15,036 nt of DNA from Lachnospiraceae bacterium (GCA_009774395.1 VSNQ01000116.1:1-15036); one strand, 5' to 3'; positions 6,491 through 13,018 are shown, numbered from the stretch's first letter. Notes: generated from the sequence alone by a model not told the origin. Made by a program: numbers and translations.

Positions 6491-7357
6491 GGCAATAGTC
6501 TTAAAATAAAACAAATATAAATCTTCCAAATTTGGCGGGACTTGTGTTGCATTGGCGATTGGAGGGTGATCTGCAATCATGCGCAGTATGGTTTCGCAGT
6601 CGTTTAGTACCCTTAAATTGCTTGTGTTGTAGGCAGCAGCATATTTTTCAGCGCAGGAAGTCGGGACGATACATTCCCAAACCTGCCCATTGATTTCTGC
6701 GGTAATTTCTTGCGGTTTTCCAAAATGAACAATTGTTCCGGATTTTATCATAATAATTTCTTCTGCAATAAATTCCACATCAGAAACGATGTGCGTAGAC
6801 AGTATTACAATGCGATCTTTAGAAAAAGCGCTGATTAAATTGCGGAAGCGGACGCGTTCTTTCGGGTCAAGTCCTGCTGTTGGTTCATCTAAGATTAAAA
6901 TGCGGGGGTTATTCAGCATTGCTTGTGCAATTCCTAAACGCTGTTTCATGCCGCCAGAAAAGGTTTTGATTTTATGTCTGCTTTCTGCGGATAACCCCAC
7001 CGATTCTAATAATTCCTTAGATTTTTTATAGGCATTTATTTCGTTCAACCCTTTTAGAGCGGCAATGTAGAGCAGAAAGTCAAGTGCTGTGAAATCGGGA
7101 TAATATCCAAAGTGCTGCGGCAGATATCCTAAAAGGCTGCGGTAGTCTTCGCCAAGTGCCAGAATATTTTTATTATCTAATAAGATTTTGCCATGGGTAG
7201 GGGTTTGCAGGCTGCAGAGTAAGCGCATTAAAGTGGTTTTTCCCGCGCCGTTTGCCCCCAATAGACCATAAACACCGTTTGTTAAAGTGAGGTGCAAGTT
7301 ATTTACGGCAGTTTTTTTGCCGAATTTTTTGGTTAATCCGATTGTTTTTAATTCCAT
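6488..7357 (-). CDS. ABC transporter ATP-binding protein
   Basis: A 289-aa cytoplasmic ATPase of a two-component ABC exporter. Walker A is GANGAGKT (34-41), the Q-loop is in GYLPQHFGYYPD (about 77-88), the signature is FSGGMKQR (133-140), Walker B is ILILDE (153-158), and the H-loop is STHIVSD around His189. All catalytic elements are intact. The C-terminal 70 residues form an accessory region usual for ABC-2 ATPases. The partner permease is encoded downstream at 5202-6278, past a palindromic element. The stop codon TAG lies inside that element's terminal repeat, so the natural C-terminus may have been altered. The ATG at 7357 has a GGAAAGGAG site. A promoter-like sequence at 7545-7577 resembles that of the response regulator gene. 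Confidence 0.92.
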   Translation of the reverse strand: MELKTIGLTKKFGKKTAVNNLHLTLTNGVYGLLGANGAGKTTLMRLLCSLQTPTHGKILLDNKNILALGEDYRSLLGYLPQHFGYYPDFTALDFLLYIAALKGLNEINAYKKSKELLESVGLSAESRHKIKTFSGGMKQRLGIAQAMLNNPRILILDEPTAGLDPKERVRFRNLISAFSKDRIVILSTHIVSDVEFIAEEIIMIKSGTIVHFGKPQEITAEINGQVWECIVPTSCAEKYAAAYNTSNLRVLNDCETILRMIADHPPIANATQVPPNLEDLYLFYFKTIA

Positions 7358-7382
7358 ATAAACTCCTTTCCGTCAGTATAAG

Positions 7383-7492
7383 AATAAAATTTTGCACAAA
7401 ATGGCAATATTTTGCTTCCGGTAAATCCGGATTAGGTACTTAAGAGCCATTAAAAATAAAATCTTGTGCAAAATGGTAATATTTTGCTTCCG
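7383..7492 (-). repeat. Two 38-bp direct repeats in the ABC ATPase leader
   Basis: 7383-7420 and 7455-7492 are identical at 34 of 38 positions, 72 bp apart start to start. Read on the minus strand, each contains GCAAAATATT followed by ACCATTTTG or GCCATTTTG, so each can fold as a hairpin (the copy at 7455-7492 pairs GCAAAAT with ATTTTGC). They lie in the predicted 180-nt leader between the promoter at 7545-7577 and the ATPase start at 7357. They could be a regulatory leader or a small dispersed repeat. Confidence 0.65.
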
Positions 7493-7544
7493 ATTTATTT
7501 ACGTTAAGTAACCATAAAAGCATAACTTTATTGTTTCTAAGGAG

Positions 7545-7577
7545 AGTATAAAAGGTAATTATCAACTTTTTATCTAC
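7545..7577 (-). promoter_or_regulatory. Predicted regulator-controlled promoter of the ABC genes
   Basis: On the minus strand: GTAGAT, 5 nt, GTTGAT, then AATTACCTTT and a TATACT -10 box (7545-7550). It matches 26 of 33 aligned bases of the sequence upstream of the response regulator (9532-9564). The two half-sites are 11 bp apart, the usual spacing for OmpR/PhoB-family direct repeats. The upstream half-site overlaps the histidine kinase stop codon. I infer a response-regulator binding site replacing a -35 box. Confidence 0.65.
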
Positions 7578-8760
7578 AAGAAATATTTTTTGGTGATTGA
7601 AAAAATGCGGAAACTTTAGCACCGTTTGGAAGATTTTCTATTTTGATATAGCCGCCATGATGTTCGCAGAGTAATTTGCAGATATACAGTCCAAGACCGA
7701 AATGCTCCGTGTGGTTGGTTTCTTCTGTAAAGTATGGATTTGCTGCTTTGTGCAGGCTGTTGTGATTAAAGCCTTTTCCATTATCGGATACGGATAGCAG
7801 TAGACCACAATCCTGCAAAGAGAAGGAGAGCGTTACCATAGTGTCAGCATATCGCGCAGCATTTGCGATAAGGTTATTGCATACCTGTGAAATAAAAGAA
7901 CTGTCGGCTAATAACTGCGGAATGTCCGTTTGATTTTGTAAATACAACGTTTTTTGGCTTTGCGTGCATAGTATTTCAGCACTTTCATATAAAGAGGATA
8001 AAAAAGGCTGTAAGGAAATTGTTTGATAGTTTGGCTGTGCATCTTCCATGCGCTGTAGCTGACTCATGCTGCTAATATATGTTTCCATGCGGGATAGATG
8101 CTTTCCCATAGTGGCGGCGGTTTTTCTTGTTGGTAAATGGTCGCTTGTCTGTAGGATTTCAGTGTAGCCTTTTAGCACTGTCAGCGGTGTGCGCAGATCA
8201 TGGGCAAATGCGGCGTTTAATGCTTTTCGTTCCTCGACTTGTCGCCACATTTTTGAAAAATTGTCTGCAAGCGCTGCCCGCATAATTTCAAAGGAGGAAA
8301 TAAGTTCTCCCAATTCATCTTTACGGGAATATGCAATCGAAAAGTCCAAGTCATTATTGGATATTTTTTCTGATGCAGTACGCAGTTGTGAGAGCGGCTT
8401 TTTTAAACGATTTTTGTAAAACAATAGTGCTGCGGCAGCGATACATAATGCGGAGTAAATTGGTGTCGCGATAATAGGAAAGCGTTCTAGCAGTGCAATA
8501 GTCTGTGATTCTTTTTTGGGAAGTGATGCGGGCGTAGTTCCGATATACACGCCGTTGCCTAGCTGCTGTCCTTGTTCATTTGTTAAATAATATTTTTCGC
8601 CGGACGGGGGGTAAGAATTTGTAATCTTATTGACAGCACTGTTACAAATTGAAAAAGTGACAGTTGAAAGAAGTAGAGCAAGTAGAACAAAAAACAACAT
8701 ATAAAGCACAAGACTTTTGCGCAGTGATAGATTCCATTTGAAATAATTTATTTTATCCAT
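7570..8760 (-). CDS. Two-component sensor histidine kinase
   Basis: A 396-aa membrane kinase that phosphorylates the adjacent regulator. Two membrane helices (about 17-38 and 98-116) flank a roughly 55-residue external sensor region. A HAMP linker follows (KKPLSQLRTASEKISNNDL). The HisKA box is AFAHDLRTPLTVLKGY with phospho-acceptor His187. The ATPase domain shows VCNNLIANAARYA (N box), SDNGKGF (G1) and FGLGLYICKLL (G2). The preferred start is ATG 8760: it overlaps the regulator's stop by 13 bp, indicating translational coupling, and has a G-rich site upstream. A TTG at 8778 would add six residues but is less likely. The short extracellular loop fits kinases that sense membrane stress or work with an ABC transporter; the signal is unknown. 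Confidence 0.9.
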   Translation of the reverse strand: MDKINYFKWNLSLRKSLVLYMLFFVLLALLLSTVTFSICNSAVNKITNSYPPSGEKYYLTNEQGQQLGNGVYIGTTPASLPKKESQTIALLERFPIIATPIYSALCIAAAALLFYKNRLKKPLSQLRTASEKISNNDLDFSIAYSRKDELGELISSFEIMRAALADNFSKMWRQVEERKALNAAFAHDLRTPLTVLKGYTEILQTSDHLPTRKTAATMGKHLSRMETYISSMSQLQRMEDAQPNYQTISLQPFLSSLYESAEILCTQSQKTLYLQNQTDIPQLLADSSFISQVCNNLIANAARYADTMVTLSFSLQDCGLLLSVSDNGKGFNHNSLHKAANPYFTEETNHTEHFGLGLYICKLLCEHHGGYIKIENLPNGAKVSAFFQSPKNISCR

Positions 8761-9476
8761 TTGTATCCGCACCCCCAAACTGTTTCAACATACAGGCGGT
8801 CTGTATAAACTGCGATTTTTGAGCGTATTCTGCGGATATGTTCTGCCACAACACTGCTGTCACCGTCGCTGTCATATCCCCAAACACATTCATAAATGCG
8901 CTCTTTGTCAAAAACTTGTCCTGCATTTTGAGATAATAATTCCACAATATCAAATTCTTTTTTGGCAAGTCCAATCCGTTTTCCTGAAAAATATAGACAG
9001 CGTTCTGCGTAATCAACCGTTAAATCGCCGGAAAACTTTATCTGCGCTTCAAAGTTATGTCGTGCTTCCCGCCGCAGATGAGCGCGTACACGTGCTTCTA
9101 ACTCTATAAGAGAAAACGGTTTGACAATATAGTCATCACCTCCGGCTGCAAAACCTTTTACCTTGTCGGATTCTTCAATGCGCGCAGTTAAGAAAAGAAT
9201 CGGACAGGATATATAATCACGGATACGTTTGCAGATTTCTAAACCATCTGTGTCGGGCATATTGATATCAAGCAGAATAATGTCCGGATGCCGTTCCACT
9301 TGTTTCAGCGTTTCGACACCATTAATGGCAGACAAAACCAAGAAACCTTTGCTTTCAAAAAAACTACCAAGCATGGATACAATATCGGGTTCATCATCGG
9401 CGATTAGTATTTTTTCATGTGTAGATATTTTTTCGTGCATAGATATTTTTTCGTGCATAAATATTTTTTCATGCAT
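8748..9476 (-). CDS. OmpR/PhoB-family response regulator with a repeated N-terminus
   Basis: A 242-aa DNA-binding regulator. The receiver domain has the acidic pair Asp27/Asp28 (IADDEPD), phospho-acceptor Asp70 in LLDINMPDTDG, a TAR motif at 97-99 and Lys119 in VKPF. A winged-helix domain (about 150-242) ends in SSVVAEHIRRIRSKI and ETVWGCGYKW. The first 24 residues are an expansion: MHEKIF, MHEKIS twice, then THEKIL leading into the receiver. Normal family members start a few residues before ILIADDE. The AAGGAG site is placed for the first ATG at 9476, but two more ATGs follow at 18-bp intervals. Its gene overlaps the kinase gene. Its promoter and the ABC promoter share a repeat that it probably binds. 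Confidence 0.92.
   Translation of the reverse strand: MHEKIFMHEKISMHEKISTHEKILIADDEPDIVSMLGSFFESKGFLVLSAINGVETLKQVERHPDIILLDINMPDTDGLEICKRIRDYISCPILFLTARIEESDKVKGFAAGGDDYIVKPFSLIELEARVRAHLRREARHNFEAQIKFSGDLTVDYAERCLYFSGKRIGLAKKEFDIVELLSQNAGQVFDKERIYECVWGYDSDGDSSVVAEHIRRIRSKIAVYTDRLYVETVWGCGYKWIK
9405..9476 (-). repeat. Four tandem 18-bp units at the start of the response regulator gene
   Basis: Each unit encodes six residues (M/T)HEKI(F/S/L). Units two and three are identical at the DNA level; one and four differ by a few bases. Because the unit is 18 bp, gain or loss by slippage keeps the frame. Three of the four units offer an ATG, but only the first has a Shine-Dalgarno sequence ahead of it. 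The fourth unit begins with ACA and leads directly into the receiver domain. Confidence 0.9.
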
Positions 9477-9531
9477 AGAGATTCTCCTTGTAATAATAAG
9501 TTTATAACTATTTCATAACATTTTAAATGGT

Positions 9532-9564
9532 ATTATAAAGGTTAATTTTCAACAATTTATCAAC
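9532..9564 (-). promoter_or_regulatory. Predicted autoregulated promoter of the two-component system
   Basis: On the minus strand: GTTGAT, 5 nt, GTTGAA, then AATTAACCTT and a consensus TATAAT (9532-9537). No good -35 box is correctly spaced, consistent with an activator-dependent promoter. The half-sites are 11 bp apart. It lies about 55 bp before the regulator's start and is nearly duplicated at 7545-7577. Confidence 0.65.
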
Positions 9565-9590
9565 TTTTTGACAGGGTACTAGAGAATTAT

Positions 9591-9694
9591 ACTGGGGCTG
9601 TCGCATTAAGGGAAACATATACAAGATATTATAATACTGTACTGCATTTTATACCATATTTTGTATAAACAAAGATTATTGCGACAGCCCCAGT
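9591..9694. mobile_element. MITE-like element with perfect 15-bp terminal inverted repeats (104 bp)
   Basis: ACTGGGGCTGTCGCA at 9591-9605 has an exact inverted copy at 9680-9694. Inside, ATACAAGATAT (9619-9629) and ATATTTTGTAT (9656-9666) form a second inverted pair, so the whole piece could fold as a hairpin. Ends of the GGGGCTGTCGCA type are, from memory, common among IS-derived repeats in Clostridia; this recollection is not verified. No target duplication is evident. It lies between the lipoprotein gene and the two-component promoter. Confidence 0.65.
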
Positions 9695-9766
9695 TGCGCC
9701 AGCCGCAAAGTGGCAATTAAAATCAATAGAAATAATCATTACAGTTGGTTCGATTGTCCAAGCTGC

Positions 9767-10033
9767 TTAATTTTCTATTTCAATCGCTTCTTCAACTTTG
9801 TCAAGAATAAACTGTGCGAAGCCTTTTTCTGAGAAATCTTCGTTTTCTTCCAGTTCTTTCCTTTCTTTCTCGAAAACTTGCCGTACTTCTTCTCGCTCTT
9901 CGGGGGTCATATCGTCCCAACTTTTGTTATTAACATAAGTACAGCCGCTAATTGTCATTGCAATTGTGCTTAACAAAAAAACATTAAAAATTAACTTTTT
10001 AATTCTTCCTATTATTCTTCCTATTTGTCCCAT
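9767..10033 (-). CDS. Small predicted lipoprotein, function unknown
   Basis: An 88-aa protein with a basic N-terminus, a hydrophobic stretch (14-29) and a lipobox-like ISGC with Cys31, so it is probably lipid-anchored on the outer face of the membrane. The mature part is short and highly acidic: DDMTPEEREEVRQVFEKERKELEE suggests one long helix or coiled coil, with a second amphipathic segment at the end. I recognise no enzymatic motif. It starts 12 bp after the stop codon of the membrane-anchored XRE gene, and its AGGAGG site overlaps that stop (TAG-GAGG), so the two are translationally coupled. The pairing suggests that it modulates or is controlled by the regulator. Confidence 0.7.
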   Translation of the reverse strand: MGQIGRIIGRIKKLIFNVFLLSTIAMTISGCTYVNNKSWDDMTPEEREEVRQVFEKERKELEENEDFSEKGFAQFILDKVEEAIEIEN

Positions 10034-10045
10034 AAATGTTCCCTC

Positions 10046-10393
10046 CTAAATTCCTAATTTTGAAAGCAAGCCTAAGGCTGTAATAAACAGCACAGTAACG
10101 ATTGCCGTCCCTGCGATAATTATAACGATTGCAATTGCTTTTTTGTATTCATGGCTCAATTCTTTCTTTTCTGGCATAGATACCATAACTTCTTTTTCTT
10201 TGCCGAATAAAATATAATCTGCGCTTACATGATAGACTTCAGTGAGTTTCACAATGTTGTCAATATCAGGCTTTCCCTGTCCACTTTCCCATTTGGAAAC
10301 CGCTTGTCTTGAAAGCCCTAATAATTCGGCAACCTGCTCCTGTGAATAGCCTGCTTTTTTACGCAGTTCCTGAAGCCTTCCTGCTATGTCCAT
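10046..10393 (-). CDS. XRE-family regulator with a C-terminal membrane segment
   Basis: A 115-aa protein. Residues 1-60 form a Cro/cI-type helix-turn-helix: LQELRKKAGYSQEQVAELLGLSRQAVSKWESGQGKPDIDNIVKLTEVYHVSADYILFG. A short charged linker leads to a single membrane helix at about 86-110 (AIAIVIIIAGTAIVTVLF). The regulator is therefore probably membrane-tethered. The ATG at 10393 is chosen because GGAGGTGATAAAC precedes it at the right distance; an upstream in-frame TTG at 10408 lies before that site. The downstream lipoprotein gene is coupled to it. Direct GTAGTAT repeats in its promoter suggest autoregulation. Confidence 0.85.
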   Translation of the reverse strand: MDIAGRLQELRKKAGYSQEQVAELLGLSRQAVSKWESGQGKPDIDNIVKLTEVYHVSADYILFGKEKEVMVSMPEKKELSHEYKKAIAIVIIIAGTAIVTVLFITALGLLSKLGI

Positions 10394-10418
10394 GTTTATC
10401 ACCTCCAATATGAAAAGA

Positions 10419-10448
10419 ATACTACAGTGATTGGTTGCATACTACCAA
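10419..10448 (-). promoter_or_regulatory. Candidate promoter and operator of the XRE-lipoprotein pair
   Basis: On the minus strand, TTGGTA (10443-10448) and TAGTAT (10419-10424) are 18 bp apart and could be -35 and -10 boxes. GTAGTAT occurs twice with a 20-bp period (10439-10445 and 10419-10425), overlapping both boxes. Two turns of the helix separate them, so they could be sites for the XRE protein. The match to sigma-A consensus is only moderate. Confidence 0.4.
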
Positions 10449-10842
10449 CAACGGTTGAATTGATGACAACTTTGCGTTGCGGCTTGGAAAATTGAGGTTG
10501 CAGGGCGGTTTATGGGACAAATATCAATTGATTATATCACGATTTAATAAGCATATAAATATTAGAACATTATGAATTTTGGAAGAGGAAACGTGCGTCG
10601 GTCTGTCTGATTTTCTTTCATAGGTATAGGCTGGCGATATATAGCAGAAATAAATTTTACATTAGTTATCACAAGCCGAGGGTGGTTTGCACCAGTCCGA
10701 GGGAATGGGCAGGGTAGAAGGCAATTGCAAAGAATAAGGCAAAGGCAGTTTAAGTAAAATTTAATGGAATAGTGTGTATGTTTGTGTTAAAATATAGTGG
10801 TACTGCATAATTCAACAAACAGGAATTTATGGAGGTGATAGA
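10449..10842. other. Intergenic region between divergent XRE and P-loop genes
   Basis: No credible gene. It contains TAAATTTTAC at 10651-10660 and its exact inverted copy at 10754-10763, enclosing a G-rich stretch near 10674-10716 where CCGAGGG occurs twice and four GGG runs lie close together. The P-loop gene's promoter lies at 10765-10793. The remaining sequence shows nothing recognisable. Confidence 0.5.
10765..10793 (+). promoter_or_regulatory. Promoter of the P-loop gene, shared in sequence with the Fic gene
   Basis: TAAAAT (10788-10793) is preceded by TGTG, an extended -10 pattern; the -35 is weak (TGGAAT, 17-bp spacing). The 33 nt at 10762-10794 match 13367-13399, upstream of the Fic gene, with five differences. 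Start codon 10843 lies about 50 bp downstream. Confidence 0.55.
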
Positions 10843-11358
10843 GTGAATAGAGGACGTATTATTTTTTTAAATGGGGTAACAAGCGCAGGGAAAACATCTA
10901 TCGTCGAAGCGATTCAGGAGCGCGATAATGTATTCTTTTATGTTGTTGCGAATGATTTGTTTCAGGAGATGGTTGGAGAGAAATATTTGCGTGAAAACTA
11001 TTGGAAATATCTTAGTGAAGTAATTATTATGATGTACCATACTGCGAAACTCTACTCCGATATGGGCAAAAATGTTCTTATTGATGGGATATTAGTTGAA
11101 AGAGATGAAATAACGCCTCATTATCAGCAGTTGATAGAAATAATGAAAAATAATCCACTTGATTTGGTTGAAGTATATTGCCCTCTGGATATATGCAGAA
11201 AAAGAAATATTATTCGTGGAGATCGATACGAAAATCAATCAGATGAACAACAGGAATTGATGGCAAAAAATATAAAGTATAGCTTGAGAGTAGATACAAG
11301 TTTGTGTAGTGCATCGGAATGTGCAGATATCATTGTTAAGAAACTTTTTAGTAAATAA
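10843..11358 (+). CDS. Chloramphenicol-phosphotransferase-like P-loop kinase
   Basis: A 171-aa single-domain protein of the CPT-like NTPase family. Walker A is GVTSAGKTS (11-19) after the beta-strand RIIFLN. VANDLFQEM follows, with Asp38 at the position of the catalytic Asp37 of Streptomyces chloramphenicol phosphotransferase. VLIDGILVER forms the second conserved strand, and the arginine-rich CRKRNIIRGDR looks like the lid region. Family members phosphorylate hydroxyl groups of small molecules. The true substrate here is unknown, and chloramphenicol resistance should not be assumed. The GTG start has a strong GGAGGTGATAGA site. It is monocistronic or followed by a decayed small frame at 11381, and has a Fic-like promoter. 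Confidence 0.78.
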   Translation: MNRGRIIFLNGVTSAGKTSIVEAIQERDNVFFYVVANDLFQEMVGEKYLRENYWKYLSEVIIMMYHTAKLYSDMGKNVLIDGILVERDEITPHYQQLIEIMKNNPLDLVEVYCPLDICRKRNIIRGDRYENQSDEQQELMAKNIKYSLRVDTSLCSASECADIIVKKLFSK

Positions 11359-11380
11359 ATTTTTATATTATGGAGAGATT

Positions 11381-11446
11381 ATGGAAAAGTTAATGCAAAC
11401 ATATCATAAAAAATTGTAAAACTATTATGATTCTAATGGAAGATAA
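11381..11446 (+). pseudogene. Possible tiny gene remnant
   Basis: An ATG with a GGAGAG site reads MEKLMQTYHKKL, meets TAA at 11417, and continues in the same frame as NYYDSNGR before a second stop. The composition looks protein-like on both sides of the first stop, so this may be the 5' scrap of a lost gene. It is too short to identify. Confidence 0.25.
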
Positions 11447-11518
11447 CTGCAATATCCATCGAAAAGACCATTCCCTTTAGTGCTGTCGCGCGGCGACTTT
11501 AAATAGGAGGCATAAAAA

Positions 11519-11959
11519 ATGTTTGAAGGCGAAAAACATGATGGTGTATCTCCCATCATTTTTGAAGAAGGAAAAAATGCAATAGAATTAAGGGCACAGT
11601 TTCACCAGCTTTGGGATTATCTTGTTCCGCCGTCAGGGCAGGCAGAAACTGCGCAAGGCGAGATTATTCGCATTGCAGGACGCATTCAGCATGAGATGTT
11701 GGATAACGGCTGCATGAATTGGGATGAAGATTTCAACAAAATGTTAAAAGTCGTTGTAAAATATGCCGAACTGGAAGATAAAAATTTATATCCCTATGAC
11801 GTAAAGGCAGCAAAAAGAATTACAAACACATTGATTAAATGCGGTAAACAAGGAAAATGCAGCGAAAACTGGTGTGATGCATTGTGTCAATTTGCAGTTT
11901 GCTGGGTGTCCCAAAATCCAAATGTGATCGCACCATTAGACGCGGGTTACAGCCGATAA
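11519..11959 (+). CDS. Conserved-looking protein of unknown function
   Basis: A soluble 146-aa protein without signal peptide or membrane helix. Notable parts are an N-terminal acidic region, LVPPSGQAETAQGEIIRIAGR (about 36-56), then HEMLDNGCMNWDEDFNKML, which has the feel of a conserved helical family, and a cysteine-containing C-terminal third (CGKQGKCSENWCDALCQFAVCW, about 108-129). The five cysteines there are spaced C-x5-C-x4-C-x3-C-x4-C and could bind a metal or form disulfides, but no standard zinc-finger pattern is seen. I do not recognise a named function. A TAGGAGG site precedes the ATG. It converges with the acetyltransferase gene 43 bp away. Confidence 0.75.
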   Translation: MFEGEKHDGVSPIIFEEGKNAIELRAQFHQLWDYLVPPSGQAETAQGEIIRIAGRIQHEMLDNGCMNWDEDFNKMLKVVVKYAELEDKNLYPYDVKAAKRITNTLIKCGKQGKCSENWCDALCQFAVCWVSQNPNVIAPLDAGYSR

Positions 11960-12002
11960 TTTCCACGATTTTTCTAGTGCGAAACCATGTGCCTTTTTGC
12001 GT

Positions 12003-12959
12003 TTAAAGAGTAATGCGCTGTATAATCCGCTCATCAATTCTTCGCACTACGCTATGGGTGTAGGCAGTAAAATATTTTAGCCAGAATCCACGGGCTGTTG
12101 GATTAAAACTTTCAAAGTTCACACCAAGTCTGGTATAGCCTTCCTTTTGCAGTGTCGAAATAACCGTATTCAATAAATTTTGCGATACGTCTTTTCCTCT
12201 GTGTTCTGGTAGACAGTATGCGCCGCGAATATGGCGATAGGTTTGCCCTGTTGCAGCGAATGTTTCGCCGCTGCCTGAAATTTTTAGAAATGCACACAGT
12301 TCTTTGTGGTGTTTGGCAACAAAGTATCGCCCGCCTTCTTGCACAGAGGAGGTGATAAATGCCTCTTGTGTTTCGGGCTTTCGGTTCATAAAGAAAGGGC
12401 TTTCGCAGTAATGGCAGTTTAACGCGAAGTGTAGCGGATAAATCAATTGCCATTCACTGCTTGGCACTTCGGTAAACACATAGTCTGCGCAGGGTCTACA
12501 ATCAATGAGCTCCATTGGACGTATTGCATCCAGACAACGCATACCAAAACCATAACGATAAAACTGTCGTTGAAGCGTTTCATCATGTGCGTACAGGCAG
12601 ATTGCATGAGATACCGCTCCGGACTGTACCCACTTCTTTCCGGCTGCTTGATACATCGCGGCATAGATTTTGTCACGATTTTCGAAAACGGCTGCATTTG
12701 CACCCATTGGAGAAAAAATTCCTTTTGCATCTGTGGCACGGAACGCATTGTCAAAAGGTTCGCTGCAGCATAGAAATCCTATCATCTTTTTGTCCTCAAA
12801 TGCTGCAACACCTCGTTCATTTTCTGCAAAACTTTCTAAGTCAGGAATACTGCACACTTCTGGCAGTTCTTTGACGTATTTTTGCTCTTCATGGTAATTT
12901 GCAAGCGCAAGTGCCGTCGCTTCTTCAATATGATGTTTTTCAAAGTTTAAAATATCCAT
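12003..12959 (-). CDS. GNAT-family N-acetyltransferase (two-domain)
   Basis: A 318-aa protein with two GNAT-like halves. The N-terminal half (1-150) has a GNAT strand pattern (GVAAFEDKKMIGFLCCSEPF) but a degenerate acetyl-CoA site. The C-terminal half carries the better site: IRGAYCLPEHRGKDVSQNLLNTVI (about 244-267), where HRGKDVSQNLL stands for the Q/RxxGxG/A pyrophosphate loop, then FESFNPTARGFWLKYF, a typical motif B. It would transfer an acetyl group from acetyl-CoA to an amine; the substrate is unknown. The ATG at 12959 has an AGGAG site 8 nt upstream. It is transcribed alone, toward the unknown gene ending at 11959. Confidence 0.82.
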   Translation of the reverse strand: MDILNFEKHHIEEATALALANYHEEQKYVKELPEVCSIPDLESFAENERGVAAFEDKKMIGFLCCSEPFDNAFRATDAKGIFSPMGANAAVFENRDKIYAAMYQAAGKKWVQSGAVSHAICLYAHDETLQRQFYRYGFGMRCLDAIRPMELIDCRPCADYVFTEVPSSEWQLIYPLHFALNCHYCESPFFMNRKPETQEAFITSSVQEGGRYFVAKHHKELCAFLKISGSGETFAATGQTYRHIRGAYCLPEHRGKDVSQNLLNTVISTLQKEGYTRLGVNFESFNPTARGFWLKYFTAYTHSVVRRIDERIIQRITL

Positions 12960-13018
12960 TGAAATATCTCCTAATCAATAATACTTGGCAGTAAAAGTTT
13001 CAAAAAATTATTTTATAT

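Noticed and set aside
7440..7622. A 60-codon minus-strand frame between kinase and ABC ATPase
   Set aside because: It overlaps the kinase end, the predicted promoter and one 38-bp repeat; it has no clear ribosome site or domain.
9591..9694. The 15-bp inverted repeat as an ordinary intrinsic terminator
   Set aside because: The arms are 74 nt apart and not followed by a T run, so a MITE-like element is the better reading.
10022..10523. A 15-nt sequence (TTTATGGGACAAATA) present in opposite orientation at 10022-10036 and 10509-10523
   Set aside because: One copy is the lipoprotein start codon region and the similarity does not extend; in AT-rich DNA this can occur by chance.
10843..11358. Chloramphenicol resistance gene
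   Set aside because: Only the fold, P-loop and one Asp match; many P-loop kinases of this family act on other substrates, so a resistance call is not justified.
11485..11497. GTCGC-GCG-GCGAC hairpin as a terminator
   Set aside because: The stem is only 5 bp, no proper T tract follows, and it lies directly before a ribosome site and start codon.
12447..12897. Several plus-strand reading frames of 75-119 codons
   Set aside because: They lie opposite the acetyltransferase gene, whose frame has clear GNAT motifs and a good ribosome site; they have none of these.
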